Source: Methylomonas albis
GTDB lineage: Bacteria > Pseudomonadota > Gammaproteobacteria > Methylococcales > Methylomonadaceae
DNA length: 64,000 nucleotides
NCBI RefSeq assembly: GCF_014850955.1
Contig: NZ_JACXSS010000001.1
Location: 682,001-746,000 of the forward strand
Direction: 5' to 3'
A program made the position numbers and the translations under genes. The first letter of the stretch is position 1. Each line of letters opens with the position of its first letter. A model generated the notes under the pieces. The model made no database searches. It was not told the origin of the DNA and saw nothing but the letters and a program-made list of their open reading frames with translations. This document shows, in pieces, positions 30,213 to 38,809 of this stretch.

Positions 30213-30354
30213 AACATAAAAGGCTGGTGGGTATTCAATGTCTGCCAGCCATCAACAACTATTGGTCTCGACGGATATATTGCTGATTATCTGACGAGTC
30301 GGATTCCTTAAAACTGATAGGGAGGGTCTGGCAGCAAGAAAACCAGTGTATAGA

Positions 30355-31563
30355 CTAAGGACTTTTGTTTTCAAATTGCTCCAATAACAAACCATCCACG
30401 GCCTTGATAACATAAGGAAATAATTCTTTAGTCAGCCTATCATTTTCTTCAGGCGGTCTTAACGCCTTCCACGGTGTCGGGTGCCAACCCGCTCTTTCTG
30501 CAACCGGACAATTAAAAAACTCACAGATATCGTCAGGTGACTCCTGAGTATCCGAAATAATTTTTTGGAGAATACCCTCGTTAAAACCACGGGCAATGGA
30601 TGCCGGGGCGTCGGTCGAGCCATCACTTAAACGTATCCGCAATACCGATAAATTCCCCCTGAGCAAGACGGTTCCGTCATTTAAGTAAATGCCAAATGAT
30701 TTAGGCTCATCCAAAATACGCTTAGTATCAAAACAGGAAATAAAACCTCCTGTTTTGATTAAATATTGCTTCTTCATTAAATAAGGTTTAGTCCAAGAAC
30801 GATTATCACGCCAAATCACAGGCAATCCATAACCTGAACAATGAAAAAGCTCTTGATCCAATTTAATATAAGGAATGACCGAAGCATATCCTACGGCATG
30901 CGACCCAGAAACATCCATCTCTATATCGATTGAATTTTTAATTCTATTGTTTATCCTGCTCTCATATTCGAGCGAAGTCATACATTTAGTAATATTTTGA
31001 TTGTTACTAACAAAGAATCTTCCATTCTTGGAATGGAGTGGATTTTTATGTTTAGCCGCACATTCTACAAACTTCTCTCTTATGGCCGGCTTTAATTGAT
31101 TGAATAAAGTACCACAGCTGTAATAGCTGCCATTTTTCAGAAGATGAAATTTTATTTCGTTGGCGGTAGGGTAAATACAACCATCGTGAGGATCAATCTT
31201 TCCATTTGCATACGAAGCTAATCGGTAATGACTATATAGAATATATGAAAAGTCGCCAAATTCCTCAGGCAACACATATGGATTGTAAGCAATTGGTTCT
31301 TGCTCTGGAGTCTCCTCGTCTCGACTGCCATATATCAATTTTGTATTATTACTCGTTAATACAATTTGCACTGAGTCAATTTTGATAGGTCCATTAGGCT
31401 TGTAGTCTTCCTCTGTAACCAAAATTTCTGACGCGAAATCCGGAAAAACTTGTACCCATGGCCCCGGTTGTTCAGCATATTGTGGTGAATAATTATTTAA
31501 CTGTTCTGGAGCTTTAGATTGAGAGGATACGGTTAACTCGTTAAGTCTTTTTTCATAATACAA
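30355..31563 (-). CDS. C-terminal part of a frameshifted LprI-like protein; 402-residue unknown domain
   Basis: This open frame begins inside a longer gene. Reading upstream in the same frame gives ALESRTTTDKVKQAQKTW, then an IEERNVC...ACVQLYYEKRLNEL segment, the second half of an LprI-type (DUF1311) domain whose first half is the fragment at 31653-31910. The remaining 390 residues match nothing I know. The region is AT-rich with many Asn, Lys and Ile residues, unlike the neighbours, which suggests horizontal transfer. With one frameshift corrected the whole protein would be about 518 residues. Confidence 0.6.
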   Translation of the reverse strand: MYYEKRLNELTVSSQSKAPEQLNNYSPQYAEQPGPWVQVFPDFASEILVTEEDYKPNGPIKIDSVQIVLTSNNTKLIYGSRDEETPEQEPIAYNPYVLPEEFGDFSYILYSHYRLASYANGKIDPHDGCIYPTANEIKFHLLKNGSYYSCGTLFNQLKPAIREKFVECAAKHKNPLHSKNGRFFVSNNQNITKCMTSLEYESRINNRIKNSIDIEMDVSGSHAVGYASVIPYIKLDQELFHCSGYGLPVIWRDNRSWTKPYLMKKQYLIKTGGFISCFDTKRILDEPKSFGIYLNDGTVLLRGNLSVLRIRLSDGSTDAPASIARGFNEGILQKIISDTQESPDDICEFFNCPVAERAGWHPTPWKALRPPEENDRLTKELFPYVIKAVDGLLLEQFENKSP

Positions 31564-31652
31564 CTGGACACAAGCGGTAACAGTGCAGACGTTGCGCTCT
31601 TCTATCCAGGTTTTTTGTGCTTGTTTTACTTTATCGGTAGTTGTCCTGCTTT

Positions 31653-31910
31653 CTAAGGCTTTTTATAAGCAGAATGTAATTGATCGTCAAGGTTGGACAG
31701 CTTTTGATTTGCGCAAATAAGTTTTTCGATATTTGATACAGCCATTTGGCAGTCAAAACTGGCGGCTCGAACTGTCGAATACGGAGTTAAAAAGTAAGAA
31801 ATAATAGAGATGAATATGGCAATTTTTCGGCAGCAAATATTGATTAATTTGCGTTCTAAAATATCGTAAATTTCTATATCGCCTTCAGTGGTTTTAGTTG
31901 GTATTGCCAT
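31653..31910 (-). CDS. N-terminal part of the frameshifted LprI-like (DUF1311) protein
   Basis: 85 residues from the ATG at 31910, which has an AAGGA ribosome binding site. A hydrophobic export segment (about 28-50) is followed by ASFDCQMAVSNIEKLIC and LSNLDDQLHSAYKK, a clear lysozyme-inhibitor LprI N-terminal-type domain. It then stops abruptly at KKP. One more A in the AAAAA run at about 31661-31665, or a -1 shift at AAAAAG, would rejoin it to the downstream frame as YKKALESR. Confidence 0.65.
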   Translation of the reverse strand: MAIPTKTTEGDIEIYDILERKLINICCRKIAIFISIISYFLTPYSTVRAASFDCQMAVSNIEKLICANQKLSNLDDQLHSAYKKP

Positions 31911-31991
31911 GCCAATTTCCTTTATATTCAATTATTTTAATTGCTCGCAGCTTTCTGCTCTAATTGGGACGCAAAAACAATCTTACATACT

Positions 31992-32096
31992 TTAACCAAA
32001 CGCTTTAATGCGTGTGTCCAAAAAATCAATAAACACCCGGGTCTTCGTAGGCATCAAATGCCGGCCGGAAAATACCAGACAGGCCGTGGTTTCCTG
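31992..32096 (-). pseudogene. Relic of a LysR regulator C-terminus
   Basis: A minus-strand translation ending at the stop at 31992-31994 gives RHLMPTKTRVFIDFLDTR plus flanks. This is nearly identical to the last 34 or so residues of the intact LysR gene that ends at 33037 (RRLMPTKTRVFIDFLETH). Upstream of it the frame is closed by a stop at 32106-32108. It is the remnant of a second copy, separated from the intact gene by the PEP-CTERM gene. Confidence 0.8.
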
Positions 32097-32128
32097 TCGT
32101 TGGTGTTATTAGGTGGCGATTCGAAACT

Positions 32129-32893
32129 TCATTGCTTGGAGCTATTATAAAGTTGGCGGCGCATCAATCCAGCAGGATGCGCCGTCATGCGTTCTGTAGA
32201 TCCGGAGCCTAAAAGACTATTCAAATTGCTACGCTGTTTTCTTTGCGTCATTCCTGCCAGACCCAGAACTGAAGCAAATAGCCAGACGGCTCCCGGCAAC
32301 GGGACCACGGAAGCCTGTATGTGATACGAGTAACCCGCTCTTATGTTATCTACTGCCGCGAAGCCGTCCATGCTTACGGATTCATCGCTCAGGGTTCCGT
32401 ACCAAGACGATGGGTTGGGGGTGGGCATTGTCACACAGGACTCGATAAGGCCTAGTGGCACAGGACAGCCGGAAGATGCCGACTCCGAATGAAAGGCTGT
32501 GTCGCTCGTCATAAGACTAAAGAAACTTGGGAAATTGAAGTTATGGATTGCGCCGTTCAGCGTGAGGTTGGCGTTGGTAAACAAGAGCTTGTCGGCAATT
32601 TCAGCGATTGCCGGCGTTGCAGAAGGGTTCGCCGTACTTTGATAGCGTTCGACGTCAAATGTACCGGATATGCTGAACGGTCCAAAGTTCTCACTTGGCT
32701 CTGAGCCGTCTGCGCCGATTACGATAAAAGAGGGGATGTAGGTAGCAAAGCTTTCCGCTGAGTTAATAACGTAATGAGTAGTTGCGGTCTTGATGTAGTC
32801 CGAGCCGGCAACCACGGTTGCTTGTGCCGAGCTGATCGCCAGCATGCCGCCTAACAGAGCGATACCACGTGAAATAGCCAAAAATTTAAACAT
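32129..32893 (-). CDS. PEP-CTERM-type (VPLPGAVWLF) exported protein
   Basis: A 254-residue protein with signal peptide (about 1-26) and a C-terminal sorting signal: VPLPGAVWLF, a hydrophobic helix and basic residues (QRKQR). Such proteins are processed by an exosortase and surface-displayed or released with exopolysaccharide (family knowledge). Unusually, about 38 further residues follow the basic cluster, where the family normally ends at once. That extension contains an 8-bp inverted repeat (32158-32183), so the original stop may be lost. The ribosome binding site AAGGA is 8 bp before the ATG. Confidence 0.82.
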   Translation of the reverse strand: MFKFLAISRGIALLGGMLAISSAQATVVAGSDYIKTATTHYVINSAESFATYIPSFIVIGADGSEPSENFGPFSISGTFDVERYQSTANPSATPAIAEIADKLLFTNANLTLNGAIHNFNFPSFFSLMTSDTAFHSESASSGCPVPLGLIESCVTMPTPNPSSWYGTLSDESVSMDGFAAVDNIRAGYSYHIQASVVPLPGAVWLFASVLGLAGMTQRKQRSNLNSLLGSGSTERMTAHPAGLMRRQLYNSSKQ

Positions 32894-33036
32894 GAGTTTT
32901 CCTTGAATTGTTGAAATGACAGGCTTCCTAACCTTGCGTTAGGCGGCGCCGATTCTATAGGCACAGGTAATTTCAGTCAAACAAATAAGCTATGCGGCCA
33001 GGCGTTTTTGCCGTTTCCTTAGTCACCGATTACGTC

Positions 33037-33936
33037 TCATGCTAAGTCTTTTAAATGCGTTTCCAAGAAATCGATAAACACTCGGGTTTTGGTCGGCATC
33101 AAGCGCCGGCCGGGGAACACCAACCAAGCCGTGGTTTGCGGTAAACACCATTCCGGTAGCACGCGCACCAGTTCCTGATTAGGCATGTAAGTACTGGCGT
33201 AAGAATCCGGCGCCGCGACGATGCCTTGGTCCTGCATTGCCAGTTTGACCAATAATTCCGGCGAGTTGGCTTTGATGCGTATTGGCGGCATGCCCAGCCA
33301 TTGTTGTTCGCCCTTAGTCAAACGCCAAGCCGGCGCTTCCCGATTGCCAGCCAACAGGCTGAGGGCATCGTGTTCCAACAATTCTTCAGGGTGCGCCGGT
33401 GTGCCGCGTTTATGCAAATAAGCTTGGGACGCATACAAACCCCAGGTTTGTAGATTCAGACGCTTGGCCGTCAACGTCGCGTCATCGGGCAAATCGCCCA
33501 TCCGAATCGCCAGATCGAAACTCTCGCTAACTAAATCCACCCGCCGTGCAGATAGATCAATTTCCAAAGCAATGGCCGGGTAGCTGTTGCTGAATTTTGC
33601 CAGCAGTGGCGCCAAAAACAGATTGGCAAAGTCGTTGGGCATCGAGATGCGCAATACGCCGCTGGGCTGAACTTGCCGGTGTTGCGCCAAGGCCATCGCC
33701 GCTTCGATTTCCTCACTGACCTGCCGGCCATGTTGTAGCAGGCGCAAACCGAATTCGGTCAAATTTAGCTGCCGGGTGGTGCGTTGCAGCAAACGCTCGC
33801 CTAATTGTTTTTCCAGATTACTGATGCGTCGCGACAGGGTAGATTTGGGCAAACCCAGCAATTCGCCGGCTTTGGAAAAACTGCCGGCATCGGCGATTTT
33901 GGCGAATAGCCATAAGTCATTGGGGTCTATCTGCAT
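33037..33936 (-). CDS. LysR-family transcriptional regulator
   Basis: A 299-residue regulator. The winged-helix DNA-binding domain is at about 1-60 (SFSKAGELLGLPKSTLSRRISNLEKQLGERLLQRTTRQL), of the AaeR/CrgA-like type, with a periplasmic-binding-like effector domain from about 90. It is divergent from azoR and pirin (102-bp spacer), which it probably controls. A perfect inverted repeat directly over its own ribosome binding site suggests autorepression. A C-terminal duplicate relic lies about 1 kb downstream. Confidence 0.93.
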   Translation of the reverse strand: MQIDPNDLWLFAKIADAGSFSKAGELLGLPKSTLSRRISNLEKQLGERLLQRTTRQLNLTEFGLRLLQHGRQVSEEIEAAMALAQHRQVQPSGVLRISMPNDFANLFLAPLLAKFSNSYPAIALEIDLSARRVDLVSESFDLAIRMGDLPDDATLTAKRLNLQTWGLYASQAYLHKRGTPAHPEELLEHDALSLLAGNREAPAWRLTKGEQQWLGMPPIRIKANSPELLVKLAMQDQGIVAAPDSYASTYMPNQELVRVLPEWCLPQTTAWLVFPGRRLMPTKTRVFIDFLETHLKDLA

Positions 33937-33937
33937 G

Positions 33938-33959
33938 ATTGTTCCTCCAGTGGAACAAT
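33938..33959. promoter_or_regulatory. Operator-like perfect inverted repeat at the lysR start
   Basis: ATTGTTCC (33938-33945) and GGAACAAT (33952-33959) form a perfect 8-bp inverted repeat with a 6-bp spacer. It fits the LysR-type T-N11-A rule and overlaps the lysR ribosome binding site (GGAGGA on the minus strand), one base before its ATG. It probably serves autoregulation and control of divergent azoR. Confidence 0.68.
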
Positions 33960-34038
33960 GTTATCCATTTTCCGGTCTTCTGCCCAATATTATCCCGGCG
34001 TATAGTCAACCCAACTTCAACACCTTTGGGAGACTGAC

Positions 34039-34638
34039 ATGAACATTCTGCAAATCAATTCCAGCATCCGTGCCGAAAACGCTTATTCCAGCCGCCTGGC
34101 CGACAATTTGGTGGCCGGTTTACGCCAGCAAACGCCGACCGCTGAATTAACGGTACGCGACTTAGCGAAAACCCCGCATCCATTGTTGGACGAGGCAGCC
34201 TTGATTGCATTAAGTACGCCCGCCGAACAACGCAGCCCCAAGCAAGCGCAACGAGTGGCGTTGGACGACGCCTTAATCGCTGAAATTCAGCAAGCTGAAA
34301 TCGTAGTATTGACCGCGCCTATGTATAACTTTGGGATTCCAGCGCAATTGAAAGCCTGGATAGACGCCATCGCTCGGGCCAGAGTGACCTTCCAATACAC
34401 CGAAAACGGCGTGGAAGGCTTGTTGAAAAACAAGCAGGTGTATGTGATTCAAACCGCCGGCGGCAAGCACAGCGGCACCGAGACCGATAGCCAAAGCGCT
34501 TATTTGCGCACCGTCTTGGGATTTTTGGGTATGACCGATGTCACTTTCATTTACGCGGAAGGTTTGGCGATGGGCGGCGACGCCGAACAATTGGCCTTGC
34601 AAGCCGCCGCTACGCAAATCGCCGCTTTGGCGGCCTGA
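34039..34638 (+). CDS. azoR: FMN-dependent NADH:azo/quinone oxidoreductase
   Basis: A 199-residue flavodoxin-fold enzyme of the AzoR family. The FMN-binding N-terminus [17 protein letters not shown], the [18 protein letters not shown] motif and QTAGG are all present. It reduces quinones and azo compounds with NADH, probably protecting against electrophilic quinones. The ribosome binding site GGGAG is close. It is followed 28 bp later by pirin and divergent from lysR, a common quinone-stress arrangement. Confidence 0.93.
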   Translation: MNILQINSSIRAENAYSSRLADNLVAGLRQQTPTAELTVRDLAKTPHPLLDEAALIALSTPAEQRSPKQAQRVALDDALIAEIQQAEIVVLTAPMYNFGIPAQLKAWIDAIARARVTFQYTENGVEGLLKNKQVYVIQTAGGKHSGTETDSQSAYLRTVLGFLGMTDVTFIYAEGLAMGGDAEQLALQAAATQIAALAA

Positions 34639-34665
34639 CCGTTAACCTTATATAGGAGAACAGCG

Positions 34666-35547
34666 ATGAAAACAGACACAGTTAAAAGCGATGACGTAAT
34701 GCGGTCCCGCGCTATCGAGCAGTTGGTAGTTGGCCACGCCACGTCGGATGGTGCCGGTGTGAAATTGACCCGCGTGCTGGGCCAAGCTTTGCAGCAACGC
34801 CTCGATCCGTTCTTGATGCTGGATGCCTTCGGCAGTGATAAATCCAACGATTACATCGCCGGCTTTCCCAATCATCCGCATCGCGGCTTCGAGACTTTGA
34901 CGTATCTAATCAACGGACGGATGCGGCATAGCGATAACGCCGGGCACCAAGGTTTGCTGGAAACCGGCGGCATTCAATGGATGACGGCAGGGCGCGGGAT
35001 TATTCACTCGGAAATGCCGGAGCAAAAAGACGGCCTGTTGGAAGGCTTTCAATTGTGGATCAATCTGCCTGCCGCCCAGAAAATGCAGCCGGCCGGGTAT
35101 CAAGATGTGCAAAGCGAGCAGATTCCGGAATTGCTCACAGCCAATGGCGTCAAGGTGCGGGTGATTGTCGGCAGCAGCCATGGCGTTGTGGGCGCTATTC
35201 AACGGCCGGATACCGAACCGCTGTTTCTGGATGTGCATTTGCCTGCTGGCGCCAGTTTTAGCCAGTCGCTTCCTGCAGGCCACAACGTGTTTTTTTACGT
35301 GTATCGCGGCGAGGTGGCGGTGGCCGAACGGACGGTTTCTAACCAGCGTATGGCTATTCTTAGCAATAGCGCCGTCGCGGATGGGTTGATCTTGCAGGCC
35401 AAGCAAGACAGCCGCTTGATATTGGTAGCCGGCAAACCGTTACGCGAAACTATTGTGCAACACGGGCCGTTTGTGATGAATAACCGGGAGCAAATCGAGC
35501 AAGCGATTGACGACTATCAGCGTGGACGCTTTGCCGCTGTAATTTAA
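34666..35547 (+). CDS. Pirin-family bicupin protein
   Basis: A 293-residue pirin with two cupin domains. The metal-binding motif NHPHRGFETLTYLING and the HSEMPE motif sit in the N-terminal cupin. Some bacterial pirins are quercetinases; others bind metabolic enzymes. The ribosome binding site TAGGAG is 6-7 bp before the ATG. Co-transcription with azoR is likely. Confidence 0.92.
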   Translation: MKTDTVKSDDVMRSRAIEQLVVGHATSDGAGVKLTRVLGQALQQRLDPFLMLDAFGSDKSNDYIAGFPNHPHRGFETLTYLINGRMRHSDNAGHQGLLETGGIQWMTAGRGIIHSEMPEQKDGLLEGFQLWINLPAAQKMQPAGYQDVQSEQIPELLTANGVKVRVIVGSSHGVVGAIQRPDTEPLFLDVHLPAGASFSQSLPAGHNVFFYVYRGEVAVAERTVSNQRMAILSNSAVADGLILQAKQDSRLILVAGKPLRETIVQHGPFVMNNREQIEQAIDDYQRGRFAAVI

Positions 35548-35598
35548 ACGCATCAGGCTTTCCAGGATTTTTTACCACCAATAATATCGATGCAGTGA

Positions 35599-35646
35599 GG
35601 ACAGTTTGAGTCATGGCTTGTTCATGATTCAAACGACTGCCTGTCC
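35599..35646. repeat. Long imperfect inverted repeat (hairpin) after pirin
   Basis: Two nested inverted repeats. TTTGAGTCATG (35605-35615) pairs with CATGATTCAAA (35623-35633), with one G-T. Outside it, GGACAG (35599-35604) pairs with CTGTCC (35641-35646). It could be part of a terminator region or an RNA element; there is no strong T tract. Confidence 0.4.
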
Positions 35647-35750
35647 CATTTTTAACACCTCAGCCACTTGGCGGTTTCAGGGTTTGTGTGTGATATGACC
35701 CAGAAAAAACATATTGTCGATTTGGTTTCCACGTTCAATTAGCTAAGCTT

Positions 35751-35775
35751 AAGCGCTCAGTCTTTCGCGCTTTTT
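35751..35775 (+). terminator. Possible rho-independent terminator before the TonB receptor
   Basis: AAGCGC (35751-35756) and GCGCTT (35767-35772) form a 6-bp stem with a 10-nt loop, followed by three more Ts. It would separate the azoR-pirin transcript from the TonB receptor gene starting at 35803. Confidence 0.45.
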
Positions 35776-35802
35776 AGTTATAAATGGGTCACAATCGCTA
35801 GT

Positions 35803-37788
35803 ATGCCATCGCCGTCGATACGTTCTCTCACTCTTATATTGCCGATCTGTTTGCTATCGGTTGCGCTCCCGTTGCGGGCCGATGAGGCTGTGGTGGACGG
35901 TGCGCCCGCCGATGAGCAAGCGGTATTATTCGGTGAACTGCCGTCGGTGTTTAGTGCATCGCGCCATGAACAGCCCATCACCAAAGCCCCAGCGGCCGTG
36001 GATGTGATTACCTCGGAACAAATCAAGCATTACGGTTGGCGCACCGTGGCGGCGATGCTGGGCAGTTTACCGGGATTTCTTAGCACCTATGATCGTGCCT
36101 ATCAGCATGTCGGTGTGCGTGGCTTCGCGCCGCCGGGAGATTACAACACCCGGATATTGGTGTTGATCGACGGCCATAGAGTTAACGAGAGTTTGCAGGA
36201 TTATGCCGGCTTGGGCCGGGATTTTTTGGTGGATGTGGAAAATATCGAGCGAGTGGAAGTGGTGCGCGGGCCGGCTTCGTCGCTATACGGTAGTAGCGCG
36301 GTGTTTGCCGTGGTGAATGTCATTACCCAACGTGGGCGCGACTTGCAAGGCGTGCGGCTGGGTAGCGAAGTGGCCAGTTACGATAGCCACCAAGGCCAGG
36401 TCAGCTATGGGCAGAAGTTTGCCAACGGCATGGAGGGCTTATTGTCGGCCAGTTATTACCATAGCGATGGCCATCATACCCTTAACTATGGCAATTTTGG
36501 CTCGGCCAATTGGTTGGACCAAGAACAAGTCGAGCGCCTGTTTGGCAAGTTGGCCTGGGGCGACTTTACGTTGAGCAGCGGTTACATGCAGCGCAAAAAG
36601 TACCTTCCGGCCGGCAGCGTCGGCGCGGACTTGGGTGTGAGTGGCAGCCATTATCATGATCGCCGCGCTTATGCCGACCTGAATTATCGGCATAATTTTG
36701 CACATGACTGGGAGTTGACCGGCCGCTTGTTTTGGGACGGTTACGAATTTGACGACAATCTAAATAGCCTCCCCAATCCGGCACAATTGCTCACCAATCA
36801 GGATTACTGGCAGGGTAACTGGATGGGTGGGGAAATGTTACTCAGCCACACGTTTTTCGATAGCCACCGTTTAACGCTCGGTAGTGAGTATCGGCGCAAC
36901 TATGCGCAACGGATGGCCAACTTCGATCTGCAACCGTATTTGCAGTGGGCGGATAATCGGCTGAATAGCAGCATCGCCGGCGTCTATTTGCAGGACGAAT
37001 GGGCAATTCTGGATAATCTGAGTTTACACGCCGGTGCCCGTTACGATTACTACGACAATTTCGGTGGCACTGCTAATCCGCGCTTGGGCCTGATTTATCA
37101 ACCTTTCACCGACACTACGATCAAGTTATTGTACGGCACCGCCTTCCGTGCGCCCAACGCCTTCGAGACTTACTATACCTGTTGCTCCGGTACCTGGATC
37201 GGTAACCCGGCATTAAAGCCGGAACGTATCGAATCCTACGAAATCGTGCTGGAGCAAAAGCTTAACGAGTATTTAAACCTCCGGCTCAGTCCTTACTACA
37301 ATCGACTCAATGACTTAATTAGCCAAGTCGATACCGGCGTCAGACAATTCCGCAATCAGGGTAAAGCCGAGGCTCACGGCGTAGAAACCCAATTGCAGGC
37401 GCGGTATCAGAACTTCGAAAGCCGCTTTAGTTATACCTATCAACAAACCCGGATTGCCGGATTTGATACCGCGCCAAACTCGCCGACCCATATGTTGAAG
37501 TTGAACCTAAGTGCGCCGCTTTGGCAGGATAAGCTGTTTGCCAGCCTGGAGGTGCAATATGTCAGCCAACGCGATAATCCGGGCTATATCAATAGCAGCA
37601 GTTACACAGTGAGCAACTTGGTGCTGTTTACCCGTAAATGGCTGCCGGGTGTCGAAACGACCGGCGGTGTCTACAACCTGTTTGACGAGCGCTATTCCGA
37701 CCCGCGCATTCCGCCGAATGCCAGCTTGCCGGATCAGATACCTCAGGATGGCCGTAACTTTCGTCTGAGAGTCGGGCTTGAATTTTAA
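35803..37788 (+). CDS. TonB-dependent outer-membrane receptor
   Basis: A 661-residue receptor with signal peptide (about 1-27), plug domain (about 50-170; KAPAAVDVITSEQIKHYG, RILVLIDGHRVNES and VVRGPASSLYGSSA) and a beta-barrel ending in aromatic Phe (RVGLEF). The plug resembles vitamin B12/iron-type receptors, but the ligand is unknown. The next gene (periplasmic binding protein) and the one after (GGDEF/EAL) follow on the same strand, so uptake or sensing of one ligand by all three is likely. A TTCCT-containing barrel region carries a CC pair (TCCSG). Confidence 0.93.
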   Translation: MPSPSIRSLTLILPICLLSVALPLRADEAVVDGAPADEQAVLFGELPSVFSASRHEQPITKAPAAVDVITSEQIKHYGWRTVAAMLGSLPGFLSTYDRAYQHVGVRGFAPPGDYNTRILVLIDGHRVNESLQDYAGLGRDFLVDVENIERVEVVRGPASSLYGSSAVFAVVNVITQRGRDLQGVRLGSEVASYDSHQGQVSYGQKFANGMEGLLSASYYHSDGHHTLNYGNFGSANWLDQEQVERLFGKLAWGDFTLSSGYMQRKKYLPAGSVGADLGVSGSHYHDRRAYADLNYRHNFAHDWELTGRLFWDGYEFDDNLNSLPNPAQLLTNQDYWQGNWMGGEMLLSHTFFDSHRLTLGSEYRRNYAQRMANFDLQPYLQWADNRLNSSIAGVYLQDEWAILDNLSLHAGARYDYYDNFGGTANPRLGLIYQPFTDTTIKLLYGTAFRAPNAFETYYTCCSGTWIGNPALKPERIESYEIVLEQKLNEYLNLRLSPYYNRLNDLISQVDTGVRQFRNQGKAEAHGVETQLQARYQNFESRFSYTYQQTRIAGFDTAPNSPTHMLKLNLSAPLWQDKLFASLEVQYVSQRDNPGYINSSSYTVSNLVLFTRKWLPGVETTGGVYNLFDERYSDPRIPPNASLPDQIPQDGRNFRLRVGLEF

Positions 37789-37840
37789 GGCAATCTTATT
37801 TGTTCGGATATGGTTAAGCGGGGCGGGAATCGCCACGCCT

Positions 37841-38809
37841 ATGTTTATGCGTTTGCTTTTCGAGCGATGGTGGCATCGCGCTCGTTTTAAGCTAAATCCA
37901 CTCGCCGGGGTATGTGTGGGGATAGTGGTATTTCAACCAATAGCCCAGGCGTTGGACGCGGGCATTCTGGTATTGCAGAGCCATGACAGCGCTCCTTACC
38001 GGCAAGCTTTGCAAGGTTTTAGTTCAGCCCTGGCGCTACGCGGCTTGGCCGTCAATATCGAAACCCAAACCGTCGGCGACCCCATCGCCCAGGATGTTGC
38101 GGAACATTTGCGGGAACGGCCGCCGCAATTGTTGTTTACGCTGGGTACGCCGGCGACTCGTGCGACACTGGCCTTGGCGCGGCCTATCCCGATTGTCGCC
38201 GGCTTATTGCTGGATAGCGAACAGTTACGCGGTCAAGCGAGGCTAACCGGGGTTAGTTTGGATTTTCCGCCGACCTTGCAATGGCGGTGGTTGCGGCGAT
38301 TATTGCCTGATGTGCAGCATATTGCGGTGATTTACGATCCACGCCGCGGCTTGGCTTTGTTTCAGGCCTTACAGCAATTGGCCAGAGTAGACAATATCGA
38401 ACTGATTCCGGCGCCGGCCGCAGCACCGGAAGATTTGCCTAATTTACTGAAAGAATTGCCGCCGCAACTTGACGCCTTGTGGGTCGTGGATGGGGTCGCC
38501 GCATTTAATGCAATAGCGGTGCGGGAGTTGTTGCTGTATTCGTTTCGCAATCGAACGCCATTGATAGGTTTATCGGAGCAATGGGTCAAAGCCGGTGCCA
38601 TCTATGCATTAGATTGGGATTATGCCGATTTGGGAGCGCAGGCGGCGGACTTGGCTTGGAGCATATTGGTTAACGGCGCCGCTCCGGCCGGTTTGCCGCC
38701 GCAAGCGCCGCGCAAAGAACGGGTAATCGTCAATGGCCGAACCTTTGAGCATATGAAACGCAGCATCCCCGAGCGTTGGTTGCCGGACATTATCGAGGTG
38801 TTGCCATGA
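37841..38809 (+). CDS. ABC-transporter-type substrate-binding protein (PF04392-like)
   Basis: A 322-residue exported protein. An N-terminal hydrophobic segment (about 18-35) is followed by ILVLQSHDSAPYRQALQGF and LLFTLGTPATRATLA, a pattern of the PF04392 binding-protein family. There is no permease or ATPase in the operon. I start at the ATG at 37841; an earlier frame start at 37778 overlaps the receptor gene. The stop overlaps the GGDEF/EAL start (ATGA), so the binding protein and the signalling enzyme are coupled. Confidence 0.83.
   Translation: MFMRLLFERWWHRARFKLNPLAGVCVGIVVFQPIAQALDAGILVLQSHDSAPYRQALQGFSSALALRGLAVNIETQTVGDPIAQDVAEHLRERPPQLLFTLGTPATRATLALARPIPIVAGLLLDSEQLRGQARLTGVSLDFPPTLQWRWLRRLLPDVQHIAVIYDPRRGLALFQALQQLARVDNIELIPAPAAAPEDLPNLLKELPPQLDALWVVDGVAAFNAIAVRELLLYSFRNRTPLIGLSEQWVKAGAIYALDWDYADLGAQAADLAWSILVNGAAPAGLPPQAPRKERVIVNGRTFEHMKRSIPERWLPDIIEVLP

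Noticed and set aside
30221-30255. GGCTGG/CCAGCC inverted repeat after the SDR gene
   Set aside because: Only six pairs with an 18-base loop and no T tract, so not a convincing terminator.
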